A stretch of 64,000 bases of DNA. Source: RPQJ01 sp963748985 (GTDB lineage: Bacteria > Pseudomonadota > Gammaproteobacteria > Steroidobacterales > Steroidobacteraceae). Where the stretch lies: assembly GCA_963748985.1 (NCBI GenBank), contig CAVVKQ010000001.1:62001-126000 (forward strand), given 5' to 3'. Within the stretch, counting starts at the first letter, position 1. Each line of letters opens with the position of its first letter. A program made the position numbers and the translations under genes. Below are positions 17,157 to 25,356 of this stretch, one piece after another. The notes beneath the pieces are model-generated. The model ran no database searches. It worked only from the letters and a program-made list of their open reading frames with translations, and was not told where the DNA came from.

Positions 17157-18487
17157 TGCGCAGCATTTCAGTCATTCTGTCGGCGGCCGCATTGCTCGCA
17201 TCGAGCGTGAATGCCGCGGAGCTGTCGGCCGTAGTGCACAAACCCACTGCCGACGTGTATGCCCAGCCGAAGTTTGACGCGCCCAGGTTGGCGACCTTGC
17301 AGCGCGACACGGCGGTCAGGATTTCCGCGCAGCAGGGCCTGTGGTACCAGTTACTGATGGCTGCCGGAGCGCCAGGCTTCGTGCGCGTCAATGACGTGCG
17401 CGTGAGCTATGCCGGCGCCGAGGATGGCGAAGCGAACCTGCGCGTGCTGACAGGCGGCAAGGCCGGCAAGGGGCGCGTCACCGAAACCGCAGGCGTGCGT
17501 GGGATCGAGGAAAGCGACCTGAAGTCGGCAGCGTTGAACAAGGGGCAACTGGACGCGATGGTCGGGCATCGTGCCGATGCGTCCACTGCCGCCACGTATG
17601 CCGCCGGGCAGAGTTGGCAGGCGACAAGCGTGACGTATGCCGGTGAAGCCAAGCCCGTGAAGAAATCCGGCAAATCGCCGGCGGAACCTGCAGCTTCGAA
17701 GACGGAGCTGGCGAAGTCCGTGGGTGGCCTGCTCGGGTCATTCGGCGTCAACGTCGGCTCGAAGCTGGACACGGCCGCCAAGGTGGCGCCGAAGTCCGAG
17801 GACGAGCTGGCGGCGGAGGAGATTGCTCTCGGCCCGGAGCTCGCCGGCCGCATTCTTGGCGCGCGTCCATTGTGGAACGATGCAAGTGCACAACAACGCG
17901 TCAATCTGGTCGGACGCTGGGTCGCCTCGCAGACGAGTCGTCCTGAGCTGCCTTGGACCTTTGGTGTAATCGACACACCCGAGGTCAATGCATTCGCTGC
18001 ACCGGGTGGCTTCATCCTGGTCACGCGCGGACTGTACGAACTGCTGGCGTCGGATAGTGAACTCGCGGCCGTGCTGGGGCACGAGATCAGTCACTGCGTG
18101 CAGCGCGATCACTACAACGTGATCCGCAAGCAGGAGCTGGCTACCGTAGGCAAGGACCAGGCGGTGCAGAACCTCACCGTCGGCAACGACAGTGTCGCCG
18201 GCAGCTATGCCAGGCGGTACGCCGAGAAGAACGGCGCGGCCATCATGCTGACATCGCTGGATCGCGAGGCCGAGTACCGCTCGGACGAAGCAGCGGAGTT
18301 CTACCTTGCCCGTGCCGGCATGAATCCGCTGGCGTTGTACGCCATCCTGCAGAAACTCACCGCACTCGGCAGCGAATCAGCGAGCCTGGCGCAACTTTAC
18401 AAAACACACCCGCCGCTGGATGCGCGGCTGGATCGCATCGATCAGCGCGGGCTTGGCACGCTGGAAACGTACGCGACCCGGGAATGA
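17153..18487 (+). CDS. Periplasmic M48-family metalloprotease with N-terminal SH3-like domain
   Basis: 444 residues. Signal peptide (cleavage near VNAAE), bacterial SH3 domain (about 25-90; VYAQPKFDAPRLATLQRDTA), a variable linker, then the M48 domain: FAAPGGFILVTRGLYELLAS, zinc motif LGHEISHC at about residue 309, and the third-ligand segment LDREAEYRSDEAAEFYLARA. GGAGGA is 3-8 nt upstream; ATGs at 17153 and 17156 are adjacent. M48 proteins of this kind (BepA/LoiP type) degrade or quality-control envelope proteins. Coupling with the CHASE2 gene suggests regulated envelope proteolysis, which is inference. Confidence 0.9.
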   Translation: MMRSISVILSAAALLASSVNAAELSAVVHKPTADVYAQPKFDAPRLATLQRDTAVRISAQQGLWYQLLMAAGAPGFVRVNDVRVSYAGAEDGEANLRVLTGGKAGKGRVTETAGVRGIEESDLKSAALNKGQLDAMVGHRADASTAATYAAGQSWQATSVTYAGEAKPVKKSGKSPAEPAASKTELAKSVGGLLGSFGVNVGSKLDTAAKVAPKSEDELAAEEIALGPELAGRILGARPLWNDASAQQRVNLVGRWVASQTSRPELPWTFGVIDTPEVNAFAAPGGFILVTRGLYELLASDSELAAVLGHEISHCVQRDHYNVIRKQELATVGKDQAVQNLTVGNDSVAGSYARRYAEKNGAAIMLTSLDREAEYRSDEAAEFYLARAGMNPLALYAILQKLTALGSESASLAQLYKTHPPLDARLDRIDQRGLGTLETYATRE

Positions 18488-18503
18488 GACAGTCGCGTCG
18501 CAT

Positions 18504-20027
18504 TTAGCGGCGGGTCTTCGCCGCCAAGGCAATTTCGTAGAGATAGCCGACAAACGCCTCCGCCTGTTGCGCATAGCCCGCGACCTTGGGATCACTGCTA
18601 TCTATCAGAATCCATTCATCCGGAGCATGTGCGCCGCCGCCGCGACCCACGCCGAAGTGGCCCGCTGCCATGTTGAGCGGGGGTCCGGTGAAGACGACGC
18701 CCGGCCAGCTTCCCGCGCGACGCGGGTGAAGTTCGTACTCGATCCCCGCCTTCCTGAGCGCCGCCGAACCGGCCTGGATGACGATGCTGTCCTCAGGCGA
18801 TTCGGTCGGGCTGTAACCGCCACTGACGATTACCTCGATGTCACCGAAACCGCGCTTCGCGAGATGCGCTTTGAGTTTCTCGACCGCTTCGGCCTTGGTC
18901 ATGTCGGGGACCAGGCGGAGGTCGAGCTTGGCCTCTGCGCGGCCGGGTAGCACGGTCTTGCCGCCCGGCCCCATGTAGCCGCTGACGAGCCCCTGGATGT
19001 TGACCGTCGGCTGCGAGGCGAGGCGGTAGGTGCTGGTGAGGAAGTCCTCGTCCAGGATCCAGCGGCGCACGCCCAGCACTTTTTTGACGGCTTCTTCATC
19101 CTTGGGGAGGCTCGCGGCGAGCAATTCCTTTTCGCGTGGCGTGAGAGGGCGGACGTTCTCGAACCAGCCATCGACTGTCGGCGTGAAGCCGTCGTCGGCC
19201 ACCAGCGTGTCGAGCGCCTTGACGAGATGCCACGCGGGGCTGTCGACCCGGGCCATCAGGCTCGAATGAATGTCCTTGGCGGGACCGCGGCCCCATTTTT
19301 CGCCGCTGGATACCAGCTGGACTTCGATCACGCCCTTGGCGCCCAGGTCGAGCGACATCGAGCCGTCACGGGATTGGCCGGTCGACGGCATCATGACCCC
19401 GACCGAGCGCTGGAGTGCCGCCTTGATTTCGGGATCGGCGAGCAACGTCGGAAAGTTGGTCGAGCCGATTTCTTCCTCGCCCTCGGCAACGAGGACGAGG
19501 TTGACTGGCAGTTTGACGCCCGCGTTCTTGAACGCATGCAGCGCGGTGAGGAAGGCCATCTGCGGACCCTTCTGGTTGACCGCGCCTCGACCCACCAGCG
19601 CTTGTCCCTCGCCTGGCCGCTCGACCATCCTGCCTTCGAGCGGCGGCGACGACCATTCGGCGGGATCGTAGTGCTTGACGTCGTACATGAAGTAAATGGC
19701 GAGCGTGTGCTTCGCCCCGGCGTCCAGTGTTGCAAACACCCCCGGCACGCCGCCGCTCTCGACCACCTTCGCCTGCTGGAACCCGGCGTCCAGCGCGAGC
19801 TGGCGCATGTACTCGGCGCCTTGCGGGGTGTTGACGCCCATGTTGGCGATGGTCGGCAACGCGATCCATGCGCGCAGTCGCTCGATCGCAGCGTCCTGGT
19901 CGGACTTGATGGCTGCGCCGACCTTGTCGTGGCCCGGGTGCCTCGATGCCGCGCTGGCAGGTGCACTTGCGAAGGTGAGGAACAGTGCCGCCGCACAGCC
20001 GATGATCAGGTGTCCGTCGAATCGCAT
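18504..20027 (-). CDS. Secreted M20-family hydrolase (dipeptidase-like) with altered metal ligands
   Basis: 507 residues. ATG at 20027 follows GGGGAGAG and gives a signal peptide (IIGCAAALFLTFASAPASA); the longer in-frame extension has no ribosome site. M20 landmarks: VGRGAVNQKGPQMAFLTALH, LVAEGEEEIGSTNF, a dimerisation lid, and GRGGGAHAPDEWILID near the end. Two usual zinc-site residues differ. The HxD of the canonical GHYDVQP reads FMYDVKHYDP (His to Met), and the bridging Asp of GAxD(D/N)KG reads GAVNQKG (Asp to Asn). The catalytic Glu pair and the final His are kept. Activity may therefore be changed or lost. It is convergent with the M48 gene, 16 bp apart. Confidence 0.85.
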   Translation of the reverse strand: MRFDGHLIIGCAAALFLTFASAPASAASRHPGHDKVGAAIKSDQDAAIERLRAWIALPTIANMGVNTPQGAEYMRQLALDAGFQQAKVVESGGVPGVFATLDAGAKHTLAIYFMYDVKHYDPAEWSSPPLEGRMVERPGEGQALVGRGAVNQKGPQMAFLTALHAFKNAGVKLPVNLVLVAEGEEEIGSTNFPTLLADPEIKAALQRSVGVMMPSTGQSRDGSMSLDLGAKGVIEVQLVSSGEKWGRGPAKDIHSSLMARVDSPAWHLVKALDTLVADDGFTPTVDGWFENVRPLTPREKELLAASLPKDEEAVKKVLGVRRWILDEDFLTSTYRLASQPTVNIQGLVSGYMGPGGKTVLPGRAEAKLDLRLVPDMTKAEAVEKLKAHLAKRGFGDIEVIVSGGYSPTESPEDSIVIQAGSAALRKAGIEYELHPRRAGSWPGVVFTGPPLNMAAGHFGVGRGGGAHAPDEWILIDSSDPKVAGYAQQAEAFVGYLYEIALAAKTRR

Positions 20028-20100
20028 CGTCTCTCCCCATTTCTTTTTTCTGGCGATCGACAGACTGGACCGGCGCGAAGTTGAAGTCCAGCCGGAGTCG

Positions 20101-20127
20101 AACGGCGGCGCGCACATCGCCGCCGTT
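20101..20127. repeat. Perfect 10-bp stem-loop between katG and the M20 gene
   Basis: AACGGCGGCG and CGCCGCCGTT flank a 7-nt loop. It lies 17 bp past the katG stop. In the katG direction no T-run follows, so a rho-independent terminator is doubtful; it could stabilise the katG mRNA 3' end or attenuate read-through into the M20 gene. Confidence 0.5.
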
Positions 20128-20143
20128 CTTCTTGCCAGAAATG

Positions 20144-22381
20144 TCAGTGAGTCACGTGGTCCAGGTTCATGACTTTGGTCCACGCTGCCACGAAGTCTTT
20201 CGCGAACTTCTCGCGCCCGTCGTTCGCTGCATAGACCTCAGCGATTGCGCGCAACTCCGAGTTCGACCCGAAGACCAGGTCGACGGGGGTGGCCGTCCAC
20301 TTCGGCTTGCCCGACTCGCGATCAAGCCCCTCGTAAATGCCCTCGGACTGGGATGACTTCTTCCATTTCGTGGACATGTCGACCAGGTTCACGAAGAAGT
20401 CGTTGCTCAGAGTGCCGGGACGATCGGTGAACACACCGTGGGCAGACTGCCCCGCATTCGCGTTCAGGACCCGCATGCCGCCGACCAGCACGGTCATTTC
20501 CGGAACCGTCAGCGTCAGGAGGTTCGCCCGGTCGACCAGCATCTCCGGCGGTGAGAGCCGGCTGTTCTTGCCGAAATAGTTACGGAACCCGTCGGCAGCC
20601 GGTTCGAGCGCGGCAAAAGAAGTCGCATCGGTTTGCGCTTGCGAAGCGTCGGTGCGACCCGGTGCGAACGGAACCTGCACGGCATGCCCGGCCTGCTTCG
20701 CGGCCTGCTCGATCGCAGCAGCACCCCCCAGCACGATCAAATCGGCCAGGGAAACCCTCTTGCCCCCGGCCTGGGCGCTGTTGAAGTCCTTCTGAATGGC
20801 CTCCAGACCTTTCAGCACTTTCTCCAGCTCAGCCGGACTGTTGACCTCCCAGCCTCTCTGCGGCTCGAGGCGAACGCGCGCGCCATTCGCCCCGCCACGC
20901 ATGTCGGTGCCACGGTAGCTCGCTGCCGATGCCCAGGCGGTTCTGACCAGTTCGGGGACGGTGAGCCCCGAGGCCAGGATCCTGGACTTCAGCTGCGCGA
21001 TGTCTTGCGCGTTGACCAGGTCATGATCGACAGCCGGGACCGGATCCTGCCACGACAGCACTTCCTTGGGAGCGTCGGCGCCCAGGTAGCGAGTGCGCGG
21101 ACCCATGTCGCGGTGCGTGAGCTTGAACCAGGCCTTGGCGAAAGCGAGGCGGAACTCTTCGGGATTCTCGCGGAAACGCGCCGAGATTTTCGCGTAGGCC
21201 GGATCCGTCTTGATCGCAATGTCGGTGGTGAACATGATCGGCTGGTGGCGCTTCGTCGGATCGTGCGCATCGGGCACCATGCCCGCGCCGCGGCCGTTGG
21301 CGGGCACCCACTGGATCGCGCCGGCCGGGCTCTTCGTCTGCACCCAGTCGAAGGCGTACAGGTTGTCCAGGTACTGTGTCGACCAGGCTGTGGGCGCCGG
21401 GCCCCAGGCGCCTTCCAGGCCGCTGGTGATCGTGTCGGCGCCATGGCCCTTGCCGCACTTGTTTTCCCAGCCGAATCCTTGCTGTTCGAGGCCGGCGGCG
21501 GCGGGTTCTGGACCCAGGCACTTGGCCGGGCCGTGGGCACCATGGGCCTTGCCGAACGTGTGTCCACCGGCGATCAGCGCGACAGTCTCCTCGTCGTTCA
21601 TCGCCATGCGACCGAACGTCTCGCGAATATCCTTCGCTGCGAGGAGCGGATCCGGGTTGCCGTTCGGCCCCTCCGGGTTCACGTAGATAAGGCCCATCTG
21701 CACGGCGGCCAATGGGCGCTGCAGCTCGCGGTTGCCATTGAAGCGCTCATCGGCGAGGAACTTGGCCTCTGGACCCCAGTAGACCATGTCGGCCTCCCAG
21801 TCATCCACGCGCCCGCCGGCGAAGCCAAAGGTCTTGAAGCCCATCGACTCGAGCGCGACATTGCCGGTCAGAACCATCAGGTCGGCCCAGGAAATCTGTC
21901 GGCCGTATTTCTGCTTGATTGGCCACAGCAGGCGCCGCGCCTTGTCCAGGCTGACGTTGTCGGGCCAGCTGTTGAGCGGCTCGAAGCGTTGCTGGCCGCC
22001 ATCGGCGCCGCCGCGTCCGTCAGCCACGCGATACGTGCCGGCGCTGTGCCAGGCCATGCGAATGAAGAACGGCCCATAGTGACCATAGTCCGCGGGCCAC
22101 CATGCCTGTGACGTGGTCATCAACGCCTTGATGTCCGCCTTCACGGCATTCAGGTCGAGCTTGCTGAATTCCTCGGCGTAGTTGAAATCGTCGCCCATCG
22201 GATTGGACCTGGGCGAATGCTGGCGAAGTGGCTTGAGGTCCAGCTGCTGCGGCCACCAATCCCGGTTCGACATCGGCCTGCCCGCAGTCTCGGCGGCGTT
22301 CGCGATCGCGACCGGCGACAAGGCAGCTGCCAGGGCCACAAGCGCTCCGGTCGTCGTCAAGTTTGACGTTCTGTGACGCAT
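20144..22381 (-). CDS. katG: Catalase-peroxidase with Sec signal peptide
   Basis: 745 residues. Distal heme pocket in FIRMAWHSAGTYR (Arg, Trp, His at about 108-113), adduct Tyr in GLIYVNPEGPNGNPDP and adduct Met in FGRMAMNDEET (the Trp-Tyr-Met crosslink that gives catalase activity), proximal heme His in IAGGHTFGKAHGAHG near 275, and a complete C-terminal non-heme domain. It removes hydrogen peroxide and oxidises organic donors. The N-terminus is a typical Sec signal (TTTGALVALAAALSPVAIANA), so the enzyme is probably periplasmic like KatP, unlike the usual cytoplasmic KatG. The gene has its own 112-bp upstream gap; I saw no certain OxyR site. Confidence 0.95.
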   Translation of the reverse strand: MRHRTSNLTTTGALVALAAALSPVAIANAAETAGRPMSNRDWWPQQLDLKPLRQHSPRSNPMGDDFNYAEEFSKLDLNAVKADIKALMTTSQAWWPADYGHYGPFFIRMAWHSAGTYRVADGRGGADGGQQRFEPLNSWPDNVSLDKARRLLWPIKQKYGRQISWADLMVLTGNVALESMGFKTFGFAGGRVDDWEADMVYWGPEAKFLADERFNGNRELQRPLAAVQMGLIYVNPEGPNGNPDPLLAAKDIRETFGRMAMNDEETVALIAGGHTFGKAHGAHGPAKCLGPEPAAAGLEQQGFGWENKCGKGHGADTITSGLEGAWGPAPTAWSTQYLDNLYAFDWVQTKSPAGAIQWVPANGRGAGMVPDAHDPTKRHQPIMFTTDIAIKTDPAYAKISARFRENPEEFRLAFAKAWFKLTHRDMGPRTRYLGADAPKEVLSWQDPVPAVDHDLVNAQDIAQLKSRILASGLTVPELVRTAWASAASYRGTDMRGGANGARVRLEPQRGWEVNSPAELEKVLKGLEAIQKDFNSAQAGGKRVSLADLIVLGGAAAIEQAAKQAGHAVQVPFAPGRTDASQAQTDATSFAALEPAADGFRNYFGKNSRLSPPEMLVDRANLLTLTVPEMTVLVGGMRVLNANAGQSAHGVFTDRPGTLSNDFFVNLVDMSTKWKKSSQSEGIYEGLDRESGKPKWTATPVDLVFGSNSELRAIAEVYAANDGREKFAKDFVAAWTKVMNLDHVTH

Positions 22382-22493
22382 TGAAAGGCACTCCCGTACT
22401 GTCCATGTTGATCATCAGGCCGACCGGACTATGATTCATCGGCCGGGCACTCGGACAGTCGATCCTTTCTATCAATGCGATAGGTCCTGTAAA

Positions 22494-23789
22494 TCACTCC
22501 GGTCGTTTCATTGCGACCGCTGGTGCGGCAATCGGGTGCTTGCGGAGGATCGCAATCGTGCCGAACATCGTGATGGCGATGGCGCCCAGCAGCGCATAGT
22601 TCTGCACGAAGCTCGTGTACTCCGACAGGCTGCCGAATATCTTCGAGCCGGCGGAATGACCCAGGTTGGCAATCGACATGTAGACCGCGAACTGCGTGGC
22701 CGAGATGCGGGTGGAGCAGATGCTCATGGCGAGTGCGATGACGCAGACCATCGTGACGGGCTGCATCAGGACGTACGCCGACAGCATGAACAGCACGTAG
22801 GTGCTGTTGGTCCACAGGTGCTGGGTTCCAGCCAGCAGGAAGGCGTGCGCGCACACCACGCCGATGGTCAGCAGCAGCATGGACCTGGCGCCGAAGCGAT
22901 CGATCAGTGGCCCGAGCGCGAGTGCCGCAAAGGCGCCGGTGAGCCCCATCATGGCCACGAGCTGCGACCACTGGGTCGTCGTGAATGAAAAGAGTTTCAC
23001 AGCCGCGATCGGCATCAGGGCCTCGCCGTACCCCGTGACCACTCCGTCGAAGAACATGATCAGCGACACGACCAGGCTGGTGCGCGTCCAGAGCACCCCG
23101 TTCAAGTCCTGCAGGACGTTCTTGAACGAGCTTGCGGCACGGCGTTGACCCACGGCCTCGCCCTGTGTCCAGGGCAGCAGGCGCTCTCCCTCGCGCTCGC
23201 GCACAAAGCAGAACGCAACGAGCACCAGGCCCGCCCCGGCCGCGGCAACCACTCCGGTGACGGCGAGGCCATACTTGACCAGTAGCGTGCCCGAGAGGGC
23301 GGCCGTCACCGCCCACCCGACGGCCTTGCCACAACTCATGAACGCATTGATCCGGCCGTGCTCGGACTCGGGCACCAAGTCGATCGCCATGCCGTCCACG
23401 GCCACGTCCTGGGTGGCAGTAAACGTATTGATGATGACGCCGAGCATCGTCAACAGCCCGATCTGCGCAATGGGATCGTGAATTGCAGCCAGAGACAGCA
23501 GGCTCAAGACGAGCCCACACTGGGCGCCGAGCACCCATGGGCGGCGTCCGCCCATCGGTCGGTAGGCGAATCGATCCATGAGCGGGCCGGTCACCAGCTT
23601 GAAAGCCCATGGCAGCACGATGATGGCGAGGTAGGAGGCGATGGCGCCGGTGCTGGCCCCCTGGCTCGCCAACCAGGCCGGCATCGCGATGTGCAGGAGG
23701 CCCTTTGGAATGCCCTGTGCAAAGTAGAGCGCCGCGCCGCTTGCGTAGCGCACGCGCGGGCTCTCCGACATGTAGAGTGTCGACGCCAT
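22494..23789 (-). CDS. MFS transporter, AmpG-like
   Basis: 431 residues, twelve predicted helices. ATG 23789 gives MASTLYMSESPRVRYASGAA; more upstream starts add unrelated residues. YFAQGIPKGLLHIAMPAWLA in helix 1 and TATQDVAVDGMAIDLVPESE in the helix 4-5 region are typical of the AmpG/PAT branch that carries muropeptides or acetyl-CoA. Substrate is not determined by sequence. It follows the HD-like gene by 16 bp on the same strand and probably shares its transcript. Confidence 0.85.
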   Translation of the reverse strand: MASTLYMSESPRVRYASGAALYFAQGIPKGLLHIAMPAWLASQGASTGAIASYLAIIVLPWAFKLVTGPLMDRFAYRPMGGRRPWVLGAQCGLVLSLLSLAAIHDPIAQIGLLTMLGVIINTFTATQDVAVDGMAIDLVPESEHGRINAFMSCGKAVGWAVTAALSGTLLVKYGLAVTGVVAAAGAGLVLVAFCFVREREGERLLPWTQGEAVGQRRAASSFKNVLQDLNGVLWTRTSLVVSLIMFFDGVVTGYGEALMPIAAVKLFSFTTTQWSQLVAMMGLTGAFAALALGPLIDRFGARSMLLLTIGVVCAHAFLLAGTQHLWTNSTYVLFMLSAYVLMQPVTMVCVIALAMSICSTRISATQFAVYMSIANLGHSAGSKIFGSLSEYTSFVQNYALLGAIAITMFGTIAILRKHPIAAPAVAMKRPE

Positions 23790-23805
23790 GGTCCTGTCCC
23801 CCGTT

Positions 23806-24636
23806 TCAGCCTGCAACCACCTGGCGTACAGCGGCAAAGACGGCAAGGGTGCTGTCGCGGAATTGCGCTTTTTTCTCTGGTTCAAATAGCTGCCACGCAT
23901 CGCTGTCGGCCAGCATCAGGCCTTCCAGCAGCGGCACAAGGTCCGGCCGAATGCACGCGGGCACTTGTGCCTCGGTCAGGCTGCCAGGATTCGGCCACTC
24001 CGGTACCACGTTCAATGACTGGTGGAGCAGGGCCGCCTGTACGATCAGCGTGGCGGCCGATCCAGTGCCAAACAGCTGGTCAATTCCCCGCAGGATTTCA
24101 GGCAGCGCGCGGTTGTCCTGCATTGATCCCTTGCCGTCGGGCGTCGCAACGGAGGCGCCAAGCACCAGCTGGCTCCAGGGCTCCAGCGTTGCCGGATAGG
24201 CTTCGCTGGTGAGGAAACCCAGACGGGGCAGCGTACGCGCCGCCATGGTCGCTGAGCGAAAGGCATGCAGGGCGTCGCGTTGGCCGGCGATGACCTGCTT
24301 TCCCAGGTCGTGGTACAGCACGCTCCATTCCATCAAAGCTTGCAGGTATTGCGAAGCCCGGCGGTACTCCGGCAGGAGTTGCAGGGCGATCAGGACCTGC
24401 GTGACATGGTGCAGGGTGGTGCCGTCGGCATAGGCAGCCATTTCCTTCCAGCCCGGAGCAACGGGCTCGATGGCAGCCATCTGTTCCGCCGTGTAGAAAT
24501 GGCGCATGCGCGCGACGAGCGCCTCGCCATCCTGAATTGCGGCAGTCTCAATTTGCCAGGCGAGGGTGCGGACAAACTCCAACAGGTCCGGAAGTTGATT
24601 TTCGAGGCGCGGGATTGTCGCTGCCATCGGCGTCAT
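23806..24636 (-). CDS. HD-domain-like protein of unknown function
   Basis: 276 residues from ATG 24636, which has AGGAC directly before it; ATG 24627 is an alternative. The core contains GTTLHHVTQVLIALQLLPEY and MEWSVLYHDLGKQVIAG, an H...HD arrangement typical of HD-fold metal phosphohydrolases, followed by conserved helices with LLHQSLNVVPEWP. It is cytoplasmic, with no signal or membrane segment. I do not recognise a named family. It precedes an AmpG-like carrier in the same operon, which does not define its substrate. Confidence 0.7.
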   Translation of the reverse strand: MTPMAATIPRLENQLPDLLEFVRTLAWQIETAAIQDGEALVARMRHFYTAEQMAAIEPVAPGWKEMAAYADGTTLHHVTQVLIALQLLPEYRRASQYLQALMEWSVLYHDLGKQVIAGQRDALHAFRSATMAARTLPRLGFLTSEAYPATLEPWSQLVLGASVATPDGKGSMQDNRALPEILRGIDQLFGTGSAATLIVQAALLHQSLNVVPEWPNPGSLTEAQVPACIRPDLVPLLEGLMLADSDAWQLFEPEKKAQFRDSTLAVFAAVRQVVAG

Positions 24637-24797
24637 GTCCTGCAGTCGCGGAGGTTCGAAGAAGGGTCGCATCCACTGGGTCGGGCGCCGCACTTGCAAG
24701 CCGGGGCCGACAGGTGATGTCCACGGAACGGACGTTACATCATGGCGTGATATAAAACCGGCTCGTAGCGAAGCGTCGCGGTGGGGCACCTGCACCA

Positions 24798-24983
24798 ATG
24801 ACCACTTTGTATTTCACGCTTGTGGCCGTCGTCCTTTACCTGGGGTGCGATCGCCTGCTCGACCAGCTGGAGCGCCGTGCCGGGCGACGTTTCGAAAATC
24901 GATCGTTGATATTCTTCGGATTGCTGCTGGGCAGCAGCCTTGCGGCGTTTGCGTTGGTTCGCCGGTTCGTCGGCGTCGACTGA
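24798..24983 (+). CDS. Small two-helix membrane protein of unknown function
   Basis: 61 residues with two hydrophobic stretches (TLYFTLVAVVLYLGCDRLL and SLIFFGLLLGSSLAAFALV) separated by a basic-acidic loop (DQLERRAGRRFENR). GGGGC is present about 12 nt upstream of the ATG. It reads divergently from the HD-like gene and ends 187 bp before the heme-copper operon, upstream of the FNR-type box, so it has separate control. No family recognised. Confidence 0.55.
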   Translation: MTTLYFTLVAVVLYLGCDRLLDQLERRAGRRFENRSLIFFGLLLGSSLAAFALVRRFVGVD

Positions 24984-25059
24984 CCCCACCGCACCCCGCC
25001 CCGCGACGGTGCGGATGTGCGCGATCCTGGTGCGTCGCCCCTTTCTTTTTGCAGTGCAC

Positions 25060-25073
25060 TTGATCTATATCAA
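25060..25073. promoter_or_regulatory. Perfect FNR/ANR/DNR-type box upstream of the heme-copper operon
   Basis: TTGATCTATATCAA matches the FNR-family consensus TTGATNNNNATCAA at every fixed base and is fully palindromic at them. Its centre is about 104 bp before the first ATG at 25171. With class II geometry (centre at -41.5) transcription would start near 25108, and TAGTAG at 25096-25101 would be the -10. This predicts induction by low oxygen (FNR/ANR) or nitric oxide (DNR). Confidence 0.75.
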
Positions 25074-25170
25074 GGACGCGCACCGAATTAGCGCCTAGTA
25101 GTCGATTCCGCTCGCCGGGCCGCATGAGCGCCCGAGCACGATCAATAACGAACGATCAACAGGGGGCTAC

Positions 25171-25341
25171 ATGTCCGGACCACAGTCCAACGAGCCTGGT
25201 CGGCCAGAACGCACGCCATTTTTCCAGCGCGTGCTCGACAACCCGTTCCTGCTGCTGTTCCTCGGGGTCACGATCCCGACGGTCGTCTATCTCATCTGGG
25301 GAATCATGGAAATCATCCAGATTCCACTCGCTTCACCCTGA
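25171..25341 (+). CDS. 56-residue single-helix membrane peptide, probable small subunit of the heme-copper complex
   Basis: ATG 25171 follows AGGGGG by 5 nt; TGA is at 25339-25341. The peptide has a hydrophilic start (MSGPQSNEPGRPERTPFFQR) and one long membrane helix (NPFLLLFLGVTIPTVVYLIW) ending IPLASP. It is directly upstream of subunit II with a 15-bp gap, the position occupied by small accessory subunits (for example subunit IIa) in ba3-type complexes. Its layout and position support a real gene. Function as a helper subunit is inferred. Confidence 0.75.
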   Translation: MSGPQSNEPGRPERTPFFQRVLDNPFLLLFLGVTIPTVVYLIWGIMEIIQIPLASP

Positions 25342-25356
25342 GCGGAGACCGCAGTC

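Noticed and set aside
20633..22111. 492-codon plus-strand frame opposite katG
   Set aside because: Antisense shadow of a complete katG with no ribosome site or domain.
24637..25059. Possible tRNA, sRNA or riboswitch between the HD-like gene and the FNR-type box
   Set aside because: No cloverleaf, conserved riboswitch core or terminator recognised; only the 61-codon membrane protein gene is supported.
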